Source of the DNA: Chloroflexota bacterium
GTDB taxonomy: Bacteria; Chloroflexota; Dehalococcoidia; UBA2979
DNA: 7,687 bases
Direction: 5' to 3'
Assembly (NCBI GenBank): GCA_016875695.1
Contig: VGPB01000091.1
Coordinates: forward strand, 1 to 7,687
Position 1 is the first letter of the stretch. Every line of letters begins with the position of its first letter. Shown piece after piece: positions 1-5,394 of the stretch. Both the position numbers and the translations under genes were made by a program. The notes beneath the pieces were generated by a model. That model worked only from the letters and a program-made list of their open reading frames with translations, was not told the DNA's origin and did no database searches.

Positions 1-1
1 G

Positions 2-406
2 CGCCTGCACGGCGACCCCGCGCTGCGCCAGCTGCGCGAGACCGCGGCCGCCGACGCCGCACGCCTCGCCGCCGCCTCGCGCAACGAGCGACTCGACGCC
101 TCGGCGACGCTCGGCACCCGCTGGTACCGCGAGCGCCAGGCCGTGCTCGAAACGCTCGACGCCTGGGCCGAGTGGTGGCGGGCGTGCCTCGCACGCGACG
201 CCGCTGCCAACGACACCCGCACGCCGGACAGCGCGTGCACACCCGCGCAGGCGCTCGCCGCGCTGCGCGCGCTCGCGCGCGCGCGCGAGCAGCTGCTCGC
301 CAACGTCAGCGCACAACTCGCGCTCGACGTGCTCATGCTCGACCTGCCCCAGCTCGCATCGACCACCACACCTCAAGAGGAGGAGCCGGTCGCCGCCACG
401 CCCTGA
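2..406 (+). CDS. holB: DNA polymerase III delta-prime subunit, C-terminal part (5' truncated by window edge)
   Basis: The reading frame is open from the first bases and ends at TGA 404-406, so only the last 134 residues are visible. HolB is the delta-prime clamp-loader subunit that helps load the sliding clamp at the replication fork. The visible part is all alpha-helical, as expected for the C-terminal collar domain. It contains a WAEWWRACLA segment, matching the family's usual 'W..WWRD.L' helix, and ends with LLANVSAQLALDVLMLDLP, matching the typical 'L..N.n.rLaLE.L.L.LP' ending. The ATPase-like domains lie outside the window. The gene directly downstream is ricT/PSP1, and a holB-ricT (yaaT) pair is the known order in Bacillus and many related lineages, which supports the call. 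The ending carries a short acidic/proline tail (TTTPQEEEPVAATP) of no clear function. The assignment rests on C-terminal motifs and context, not on the AAA+ core. Confidence 0.75.
   Translation, partial: RLHGDPALRQLRETAAADAARLAAASRNERLDASATLGTRWYRERQAVLETLDAWAEWWRACLARDAAANDTRTPDSACTPAQALAALRALARAREQLLANVSAQLALDVLMLDLPQLASTTTPQEEEPVAATP
271..290. repeat. Perfect 20-bp palindrome with alternating CG run inside holB
   Basis: Bases 271-290 read the same on both strands (GCTCGCGCGCGCGCGCGAGC). The core 274-287 is an uninterrupted run of seven CG dinucleotides. It lies within codons for an Ala/Arg-rich helix of the delta-prime C-terminus. A GC-biased genome encoding Ala-Arg repeats can produce this by chance. 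The run has the alternating purine-pyrimidine form that can adopt Z-DNA, or it could extrude as a hairpin, but no function is implied. Confidence 0.6.
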
Positions 407-428
407 GCGCGCGCACCGGCAACGACAC

Positions 429-1736
429 ATGCACGACCACGACCACACCACCGACCACGATGACGCCGCCCCAGACGCAACGCTCGACGCTCCCACCCCC
501 CTCGCCCACGCAGTGGGAGAGGGGCCGGGGGTGAGGGCCGAGCACAGCGCGAACGCACTGCGCGCTGACCAGTCCACGCCGGAGCAGGAGGAAGCCGCCG
601 TCGCAGCCTCTGTCGGCGTGCGCTTCGTCGAGGCCGGCCCGCTCAGCTACTGCAGCCCCGGCGAGCTCGCGCTGGGCGTTGGCGACTACGTCGTCGTGCA
701 CACCGACCGCGGCGACCGCCTCGGCTGGGTCGTGCTCGCGCCCGACCAGGTGCTCGCCGGCCGCCCCGAGGGCCCGCTGCGCGTCATCGACCGCATCGCC
801 ACCGAGGCCGACGTGCGCCAGTGGCAGCAGCAGCGCGACCGCGCGCAGGAGGACACCGGCCGCGCGCAGGCGCTGGCGACGCGCTCGAACCCGCGCGTGC
901 GCGTCGCCGCCCTCACCTACGACCTCTCCGGCACGCGCGGCGAGATCACCTTCAGCGCCCCCGAACACATCGACTTCCGCTGGTTCGAGCAGCAGCTCTC
1001 CGAGCTGCTCGCCGCGCGCATCAGCGTTAAGCAGGTCGGCGATCGCGACCGCGCGAAGGCCATCGGCGGCTTCGGCCTCTGCGGCCGTGACCTCTGCTGC
1101 GCGAGCTGGATGACGGAGTTCCCGGCCATCTCGATCCGCCTGGCCAAGGAGCAAGACCTCCCGCCGAACCCCACGAAGATCTCCGGCGTCTGCGGCCGCC
1201 TGCTGTGCTGCCTCACCTTCGAGGTGGACGCATACCGCGAGCTGCGCGGTGACCTGCCGAAGACCGGCAAGCGCATCACCACCCCCGTCGGCCGCGCGAA
1301 GGTGCTGAGCGTCAACGCGCTGCGCCAGGTCGTGCGCCTGCGCTTCGACGAGACCGGCGAGATCGTCGAAATGCCAGCCGACGAGCTGCGCCGCCAATAC
1401 GGCACCGCCGTGCGCCCCGAGGAGCTCGAACCCGTCATCGAGGAGCCCGCGCGCCGTCGCGACCAGCGCAACCGCGACACGATGTTCGCCACCATGGAGC
1501 GCGTCGACGCCCCAGCCGCGCGCGTGGCCATGGGCGTCGACGCAGCGCTCGAGCTCGTCGGCGCGAGCGGCGCGCCCGCACCCGGCGACAGCGACGTCGC
1601 CGCGAACGGCAAAGCCGCCGAAGGCGCGACGAAGCGCCGCCGCCGAGGCCGCCGCGGCGGGGGCGGCCGCCGTCGCGAAGGCGCGGACGCATCCGGCGCG
1701 CCCGCTGCCGATGCGCCCGCGCCGGAGCTCGACTGA
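429..1736 (+). CDS. ricT: PSP1-domain protein, RicT/YaaT family, Fe-S cysteine motif, Arg-rich tail
   Basis: This 435-residue protein belongs to the PSP1 (YaaT/RicT) family. In Bacillus subtilis RicT joins RicA and RicF in a complex carrying [4Fe-4S] clusters and promotes RNase Y mRNA processing. The core begins near residue 62 with GVRFVEAGPLSYCSPGEL, close to the very N-terminus of Bacillus RicT, followed by a GDYVVVHTDRG segment. Six cysteines lie in two matching CxxxxCC groups, C218/C223/C224 (GLCGRDLCCASW) and C255/C260/C261 (GVCGRLLCCLTF). The 5-1-31-5 spacing is that recalled for the RicT cluster ligands. Residues after about 335 form a family-atypical tail with RRRRGRRGGGGRRRE at 403-417, probably binding nucleic acid. 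The first 60 residues are a low-complexity extension, His/Asp-rich at the start, that contains an inverted repeat (489-538). ATG 429 has no clear Shine-Dalgarno; GTG 513 and GTG 531 are in-frame alternatives, 531 having GGAGAGG about 8 nt upstream. The gene follows holB by 22 bp and overlaps the next gene (TGATG). No ricA/ricF is present here. Confidence 0.92.
   Translation: MHDHDHTTDHDDAAPDATLDAPTPLAHAVGEGPGVRAEHSANALRADQSTPEQEEAAVAASVGVRFVEAGPLSYCSPGELALGVGDYVVVHTDRGDRLGWVVLAPDQVLAGRPEGPLRVIDRIATEADVRQWQQQRDRAQEDTGRAQALATRSNPRVRVAALTYDLSGTRGEITFSAPEHIDFRWFEQQLSELLAARISVKQVGDRDRAKAIGGFGLCGRDLCCASWMTEFPAISIRLAKEQDLPPNPTKISGVCGRLLCCLTFEVDAYRELRGDLPKTGKRITTPVGRAKVLSVNALRQVVRLRFDETGEIVEMPADELRRQYGTAVRPEELEPVIEEPARRRDQRNRDTMFATMERVDAPAARVAMGVDAALELVGASGAPAPGDSDVAANGKAAEGATKRRRRGRRGGGGRRREGADASGAPAADAPAPELD
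489..538. repeat. GC-rich imperfect inverted repeat (REP-like dispersed element) inside ricT 5' end
   Basis: The core arms are 498-509 (CCCCTCGCCCAC) and 513-524 (GTGGGAGAGGGG), complementary at 11 of 12 positions around a GCA loop. Flanking bases 489-500 and 525-538 extend the symmetry imperfectly (GCTCCCACCCCC against the complement GCCCTCACCCCC). Read on the minus strand it starts CCCTCACCCCCGGCCCCTCTCCC, the well-known look of small palindromic repeats scattered through many GC-rich bacterial genomes, where they are often translated as 'PLP..GEG' peptides. Here it is in frame and encodes PTPLAHAVGEGPGVRA. Only one copy lies in this window, so the dispersed nature is inferred from resemblance. 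Confidence 0.65.
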
Positions 1737-2596
1737 TGCCCGCGCGCCCGGACGCCCTCGTCACACCCGAGTGGCTCACCGCGCACCAGCGCGACGCGCA
1801 CCTGCGGATCGTGCACGTCACCAACACGCCCGAGGACTACGCCGCCGGCCATCTCGCCGGCGCCATCCTCACCAGCGGCTACGCCGACTTCACCGAGGAC
1901 CGCCCGCAACCGCCGGGCGGCGACCTCGTGCGCGCGCTCGTGCCGCTGCCCGCCACGATGCACGCGACGCTCGTGCGCCTCGGCCTGCACCCCGACGACG
2001 AGATCGTGTGCTACGCGCCCGCCAAGTCGCCCTGGCCCGCCCGCGCGTACTGGGTGCTGCGCTACTTCGGCTTCCCGCGCGTGCACGTCGCGGACGGCGC
2101 GCTCCCCGCGCTGGCCGCCGCCGGCTGCGCCGTCACCAGCGAGCCGACGCCACCACCGGCGCCACGCGCGCCGTTCACGCTCGCGCCGCCCGACCACACA
2201 CTGCTCGCCACCGTCGACGACGTGCTCGCGGTCGCGCGAGCCAAGCGCGACGCGATCGTGCTCGACTGCCGCACCGACGCCGAGTGGCACGGCCGCGACG
2301 GCGGCCACGCGCCCCAGCCGCGGCTCGGCCGCATCCCGCGCGCGCAGCACCTCAACTGGGAGCTGCTCGTCGACGACACGGGCCGTCTGCTCCCGCTCAC
2401 CCAGCTGCGCAGCCTCTACGCCGCCGCCGGCGTCGACGGCACGCGCCCCGTCTACCCCTACTGCGGCGGCGGCGTCCGCTCCGCCGTCAGCTGGCTCATC
2501 CTCCACGAGCTGCTCGGCTACAACCTCGCCGCCAACTACGACGGCTCCTGGTCCGAGTGGGCCCAGCGCACCGATCTGCCGATAGAGGCCGGCTAG
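1736..2596 (+). CDS. Sulfurtransferase with two tandem rhodanese domains
   Basis: The 286-residue product has the length and layout of thiosulfate/3-mercaptopyruvate sulfurtransferases: an inactive N-terminal rhodanese domain (about 8-135, with YAAGHLAGAILTS matching the 'GHIPGA' motif), a Pro-rich linker (137-147) and a catalytic C-terminal domain (about 155-282). The active-site loop is PYCGGGVRSA with catalytic Cys243, which carries the persulfide. The end reads NYDGSWSEWAQ, a near-perfect match to the family's 'YDGSWSEW' ending. The loop is nearer to the CGSGVT type of mercaptopyruvate enzymes than to CRKGVT of thiosulfate enzymes, but carries GVRS instead, so the donor substrate is uncertain. 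In the first domain the usual 'DxR' near strand 2 is replaced by VHVTNTPED and the pseudo-active loop by CYAPAKSPW. The start ATG shares its A with the ricT stop (TGATG), suggesting translational coupling. The enzyme is probably cytoplasmic, as no signal peptide is visible. Its TAG stop lies in a CTAG shared with the convergent hydrolase. Confidence 0.9.
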   Translation: MPARPDALVTPEWLTAHQRDAHLRIVHVTNTPEDYAAGHLAGAILTSGYADFTEDRPQPPGGDLVRALVPLPATMHATLVRLGLHPDDEIVCYAPAKSPWPARAYWVLRYFGFPRVHVADGALPALAAAGCAVTSEPTPPPAPRAPFTLAPPDHTLLATVDDVLAVARAKRDAIVLDCRTDAEWHGRDGGHAPQPRLGRIPRAQHLNWELLVDDTGRLLPLTQLRSLYAAAGVDGTRPVYPYCGGGVRSAVSWLILHELLGYNLAANYDGSWSEWAQRTDLPIEAG

Positions 2597-3387
2597 CGGG
2601 TCGGCAGCAACTCCCCCAGCGAGCGCCCGAGCGTCATATGCGCGATGAGCGTCGCCGTCTCATGCGGTGTCTCGAGCTGCGGCACGTGCGCCGCCGGCCA
2701 GCTCACCAGTTGCGCCACGCGCGGCATGGCGCGCACGCACGCATCGGCCGCAGCGCGGTGCGCAGTGTCGCGGCCGCCGACCATCACGACGGCGGGCGCC
2801 GCGATGCGTGCAAGCGCCTCCGCATCCATTTCCCACGTAAGCGTCGCACGCAACGCGGCTGCGTAGCCCGCCGCCGTCATCTGCAGCAGTCCCGCGCGCC
2901 GTTCCGCCTACTCCTCCCGCACCGCGCCGTCGCTCGCACGCTCGCGCGCATCCAGCCAGTCCGCAAGGGCCGCTACTCCCCACCGCTTTGCGAGCGAGAT
3001 GCACTGTTCTGCGAACACCACTCGCGGGCGATTGCATCCGTGCCCCGGCTCCATCGGTGCCATCAGCACCAGCGCGCGCACATCGCCGGGACGCGCGAAC
3101 GCCATCCCGATCGCCACTGCGCCGCCCAGCGAGTGGCCGGCGAGCACGCGGGGCTGCTCCACCCTGCCGCTGTGGAGCGTCTCCCACGCGTCCGCAACGA
3201 AGCCACCGATCGTCGCTAGCGCTGCAGGAGCGGCAACCCGTCCGTGCCCCGGGAGATCCACGGCGATCAGTTGCATGTGTGGCGGGAGCAACGGCGTGAC
3301 CTCGCGCCACACGCGCGATGTGCTCGAGAACCCGTGCAGCAGTACAACCGGCGGGCCTGCGCCCACGCGTTCGGCGTGGCGGATCAC
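2593..3387 (-). pseudogene. Alpha/beta-fold hydrolase interrupted by an in-frame amber codon
   Basis: Read from GTG 3387 to TAG 2593, the frame encodes 264 positions, the normal size of a small alpha/beta hydrolase (esterase, lactonase or peptidase-like). It shows the oxyanion strand VVLLHGFSS (14-22), VDLPGHG (43-49), nucleophile elbow AGHSLGGA (Ser86), catalytic acid in VGGRD (Asp207) and base in AAHVPQLE (His234). Codon 160 (bases 2910-2908) is TAG. Upstream and downstream parts are in the same frame with no gap: protein homology runs through it (...VREE, stop, AERRAGLLQMT...). Translation stopping there loses Asp207 and His234, so the 159-residue product should be inactive. TAG ends five other genes here, so reassignment is unlikely; a single change from GAG or CAG would explain it, as would a base-calling error. 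ATG 2880 could restart a C-terminal fragment (95 residues). GTG 3387 is preceded by AGGGGA with a 7-nt gap and follows the dinB stop by 11 nt. The substrate cannot be told. Confidence 0.85.
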
Positions 3388-3394
3388 CGCCGCA

Positions 3395-3400
3395 TCCCCT
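3395..3400 (-). promoter_or_regulatory. Ribosome binding site of the alpha/beta hydrolase
   Basis: The minus-strand sequence AGGGGA lies 7 nt before GTG 3387 and overlaps the dinB stop codon. It favours the GTG at 3387 as the hydrolase start over the long upstream open frame, which merely runs antiphase to dinB. Confidence 0.5.
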
Positions 3401-3896
3401 ACCGCCGCAGCGCCTCGAACTGCGCGACGTGCTCCATGCAGTGCGCCGTCACCGCGCGCACGTGCTGCGCGATCGAGCGGCGGCCGCCCATCGGGTGGAT
3501 GCCCGGGCGACCCCACGAGGCGTCCGGCAACTCCGCGAGTAGCTCCACGCAGCGCGCGACGGCAGCCTCGAGCCGCTCGAGCAGCAAGCCGCCCGGCATG
3601 TGCTCCCACCCTGCGCTCTCCGCCACGCCTGCGTCGTCCGCGAACTTCAGCACCGGGTCCGTCATGAACGCCATGCGATACAGGTTCTCGTGCGATTGCT
3701 CGACGTAGGCGATCACGTGGCCCACCACGCGCGCCGGCACCCACTCACCGTCCGCGGGCGACGCGCGGAGCCAGCCCATCGGCTGCTCCGTGATCACCGC
3801 GCCGAGGCGCTCCGGCACCGCGCGCAGCGCCTCGATCTCAGGGATGTAGCGGCGCACCGCACCCGTCACGAAGTTCACGCGCACCGTCTCAGGCAT
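3399..3896 (-). CDS. DinB-like (DinB_2) family protein
   Basis: This 165-residue protein (from ATG 3896) fits the DinB/YfiT-like four-helix-bundle superfamily, which contains metal-binding enzymes including thiol (mycothiol, bacillithiol) transferases and maleylpyruvate isomerases. The N-terminal part has the typical ADGEWVPARVVGHVIAYVEQ, with His60 in helix 2. The C-terminal part has SIAQHVRAVTAHCMEHVAQF, with His145 and the HxxxH pair His152/His156, giving the expected three-histidine metal site (His60, His152, His156). No other domain is present, and length is normal for the family. A GTG lies directly before the ATG (3899), but the AAGGG at 3904-3908 is better spaced (7 nt) for ATG 3896. 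It is separated by 74 bp from ridA upstream and by 11 bp from the hydrolase downstream, so the latter pair is probably co-transcribed. The specific cofactor and reaction are unknown; despite the name it has no known link to DNA polymerase IV. Confidence 0.85.
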   Translation of the reverse strand: MPETVRVNFVTGAVRRYIPEIEALRAVPERLGAVITEQPMGWLRASPADGEWVPARVVGHVIAYVEQSHENLYRMAFMTDPVLKFADDAGVAESAGWEHMPGGLLLERLEAAVARCVELLAELPDASWGRPGIHPMGGRRSIAQHVRAVTAHCMEHVAQFEALRR

Positions 3897-3970
3897 CACT
3901 CATCCCTTCGTCCCGAGAGCGCGGTGTGCACGCACGCCGCATGTCGTGGCCGCCCGGCGAACGCAACGAC
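3897..3970. other. Short intergenic gap with GC-rich hairpin (3921-3940)
   Basis: This 74-bp stretch between ridA and the dinB-like gene is the only sizeable spacer in the minus-strand run. It contains an imperfect hairpin at 3921-3940 (arms GCGGTGTG and CACGCCGC around CACG). No T-run follows on the minus strand, so a standard intrinsic terminator is not supported. I see no convincing -10/-35 promoter. It may mark a boundary between the parAB operon and the dinB-hydrolase pair, but that is inference. Confidence 0.3.
3904..3908 (-). promoter_or_regulatory. Ribosome binding site of the dinB-like gene
   Basis: Minus-strand AAGGG is 7 nt upstream of ATG 3896 and only 4 nt upstream of the alternative GTG 3899, so it supports the ATG start. 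Confidence 0.5.
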
Positions 3971-4462
3971 TCACTGGAGCTGCCCTTCACGGCGAGTGAC
4001 CTCGAACAGCGCTTCGAGCTCCACCGGCGAGCGCAGCGGCAACGACGCCACGCCCAGCGCGAGCCGCGCACCCACGCCCAGCTCGTCGCCCAGGGCGTCC
4101 CGCAGGAAGTGCGATGCGCCGTTCACCACCGCCGGATGCTGGTCGAACTCCGACGTGCACGCCACGTACCCTACGAGGCGCACGAGGCGCAGCCCCTCGA
4201 GCGTGCCATGCAGCGCGCGCGTGACGGCGAGCACGTTGATCGCCGCGAGCTGCGCAGCCAGCTCCCCCTGCTCGACGCTCACGTCCGCGCCGAGCCGCCC
4301 CGGTATCGCGACCGCGCCATCACGCGTGGCGAGCTGGCCCGACACGAAGATATATGCGCCGCTGCGCACCGCCGGCCGGTACACCGCGAGCGGCGTCGCC
4401 GGCTCGGGCAGCTTCACGCCCAGCGCATGCAGGCGCCCCTCGACGGTCGCTGGCGCCGTCAC
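3971..4462 (-). CDS. RidA (YjgF/YER057c/UK114) family protein
   Basis: The 163-residue product is a RidA-superfamily member. Archetypal RidA is a trimeric enamine/imine deaminase that hydrolyses reactive 2-aminoacrylate made by PLP enzymes. Visible features are the family strand SGAYIFVSGQLATRDG (34-49), the helix LAAQLAAINVLAVTRA, VGYVACTSEF (98-106), the GARLALGVASLPL segment with Arg133, and VELEALFEV. Arg133 and Glu148 sit 15 residues apart, as do the substrate-binding Arg105 and Glu120 of archetypal RidA; the archetype's nearby Cys107 corresponds to Ala135. The protein is about 30 residues longer than classical RidA, resembling the roughly 155-residue COG0251 subgroup whose activity is less certain. 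The start GTG 4462 overlaps the parB stop in a GTGA, implying translational coupling, and no separate Shine-Dalgarno is evident. It stops at TGA 3971. RidA-type activity is plausible, but I do not assign the gene symbol. Confidence 0.88.
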   Translation of the reverse strand: MTAPATVEGRLHALGVKLPEPATPLAVYRPAVRSGAYIFVSGQLATRDGAVAIPGRLGADVSVEQGELAAQLAAINVLAVTRALHGTLEGLRLVRLVGYVACTSEFDQHPAVVNGASHFLRDALGDELGVGARLALGVASLPLRSPVELEALFEVTRREGQLQ

Positions 4463-5394
4463 TGGGTGCTCACGCCCAGCCGGTCGAGCACACCCTCCAG
4501 CTCGTCGTCGCTGAAGAAGTGAATCGTCAGCGTGCCGGAGCCTCGACGGCTGCGGCGCAGCGTCACCTTCGTGCCGAGTGCGCGACGCAGCGCGTCGGCG
4601 AGCGCGAACTGCTCCGCGCTCGGCGTCGCGTGCGCGCCGCGCGCGCTGCTCGCAGAGACGTCCACCGCCGCAGCTTCGTGCGCCGCCTCGCGCCCGAGCG
4701 TGATCTCCGCCGCGCTCCCGAACGCCGGGTCGTTCGCGTACTGTTCCGCCTCGCGCACGCTCAGCTGCTCGTCGACGATCGCACGCCACAACCGCCGCTG
4801 CCGCGCGACATTCGTCACGCCGAGCAGCGCGCGCGCGTGGCCCTCCGTGAACTCGCCGCGCAGCAGCGACGCGCGTAGCTCCTCCGGCAGCTGGTTGAGC
4901 CGCAGCGTGTTCGCTACCGCCGCGCGCGAGCGTCCGACGCGCGCCGCGATCTGCTGCTGCGTCAGGCCGAACTCGCGCATCAGGCGCTCGTACGCCTGCG
5001 CCTCCTCGAGCGGTCCGAGGTCCGCGCGCTGCACGTTCTCGACCAGCGCGAGCTCGAGCAGCTCCTGCGGCGTGCTCTGGCGCACCGTCACCGGCACGTG
5101 CGTGCGCCCCGCGGCCGTCGCCGCGCGCAGGCGCCGTTCGCCCGCGATCAGCTGGTAGCGCGGCGCGCCGTCCGGGCCCGGCTCCTCCGACACCAGCAGC
5201 GGCTGCAGCACGCCGTGCTCGCGGATCGACGCAGTGAGCTCGGCGAGCGCGTCCTCGCTCATCACGCTGCGCGGCTGCCAGGGGTTGACGACCACGCGGT
5301 CGATCGGCACGTCCGTCGTCGGGATGCGCGCGTCGGGCGCGCGTGATGCGTCCGGGATCAACGCCGCAAGCCCGCGACCGAGGCCCCTAGCCAT
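4459..5394 (-). CDS. parB: Chromosome-partitioning protein ParB (Spo0J family)
   Basis: ParB is a CTP-dependent DNA clamp that loads at parS sites near the origin and spreads to nucleate the segregation complex. With ATG 5394 the protein has 311 residues, a normal length. It begins MARGLGRGLAALIP, the typical ParB N-terminus that contacts ParA, so I prefer this start to ATG 5415, 7 codons upstream. The N-terminal nuclease-like/CTPase domain has HGVLQPLLV (60-68), the GERRLRA box (85-91) and ENVQRADL (119-126), the three nucleotide-binding motifs. A helix-turn-helix follows at about 143-170 (LTQQQIAARVGRSRAAVANTL). After a variable, Ala-rich linker (about 225-260) the C-terminal dimerisation domain spans about 262-311 and includes a basic stretch TLRRSRRGSG. 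The start overlaps the parA stop by 8 bp (ATGGCTAG), and the end overlaps ridA by GTGA. No canonical parS was found in the window. The function as a chromosomal rather than plasmid protein is inferred from jag, ricT and holB nearby. Confidence 0.95.
   Translation of the reverse strand: MARGLGRGLAALIPDASRAPDARIPTTDVPIDRVVVNPWQPRSVMSEDALAELTASIREHGVLQPLLVSEEPGPDGAPRYQLIAGERRLRAATAAGRTHVPVTVRQSTPQELLELALVENVQRADLGPLEEAQAYERLMREFGLTQQQIAARVGRSRAAVANTLRLNQLPEELRASLLRGEFTEGHARALLGVTNVARQRRLWRAIVDEQLSVREAEQYANDPAFGSAAEITLGREAAHEAAAVDVSASSARGAHATPSAEQFALADALRRALGTKVTLRRSRRGSGTLTIHFFSDDELEGVLDRLGVSTQ

Noticed and set aside
333..1397. 354-codon open frame antisense to ricT
   Set aside because: Its composition (Ala, Arg, Val, Gly runs) is that of a complementary-strand shadow of a GC-rich gene, it shows no recognisable motif, and ricT on the other strand is clear.
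917..2506. 529-codon open frame antisense to ricT and the sulfurtransferase
   Set aside because: It crosses two genuine genes and has Arg/Ser-rich shadow composition; stop codons are rare in all frames in this GC-rich DNA.
2645..2866. Small plus-strand open frame (73 codons) opposite the hydrolase 3' end
   Set aside because: Cys/Ala/Ser-rich antisense shadow with no ribosome binding site or motif; the minus strand carries the hydrolase's catalytic Asp and His.
2908..2910. TAG considered as a recoded sense codon (pyrrolysine-type)
   Set aside because: No pyrrolysine genes are visible, the protein family does not use it, and TAG ends other genes in the window.
1711..3219. 502-codon plus-strand open frame overlapping the sulfurtransferase and hydrolase
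   Set aside because: Arg/Ala/His-rich out-of-phase product with no motif; the two real genes have intact catalytic motifs in other frames.
3921..3940. Hairpin considered as an intrinsic terminator of the parAB operon
   Set aside because: No T-run follows on the minus strand and the stem contains a mismatch/wobble; kept only as a note on the intergenic gap.
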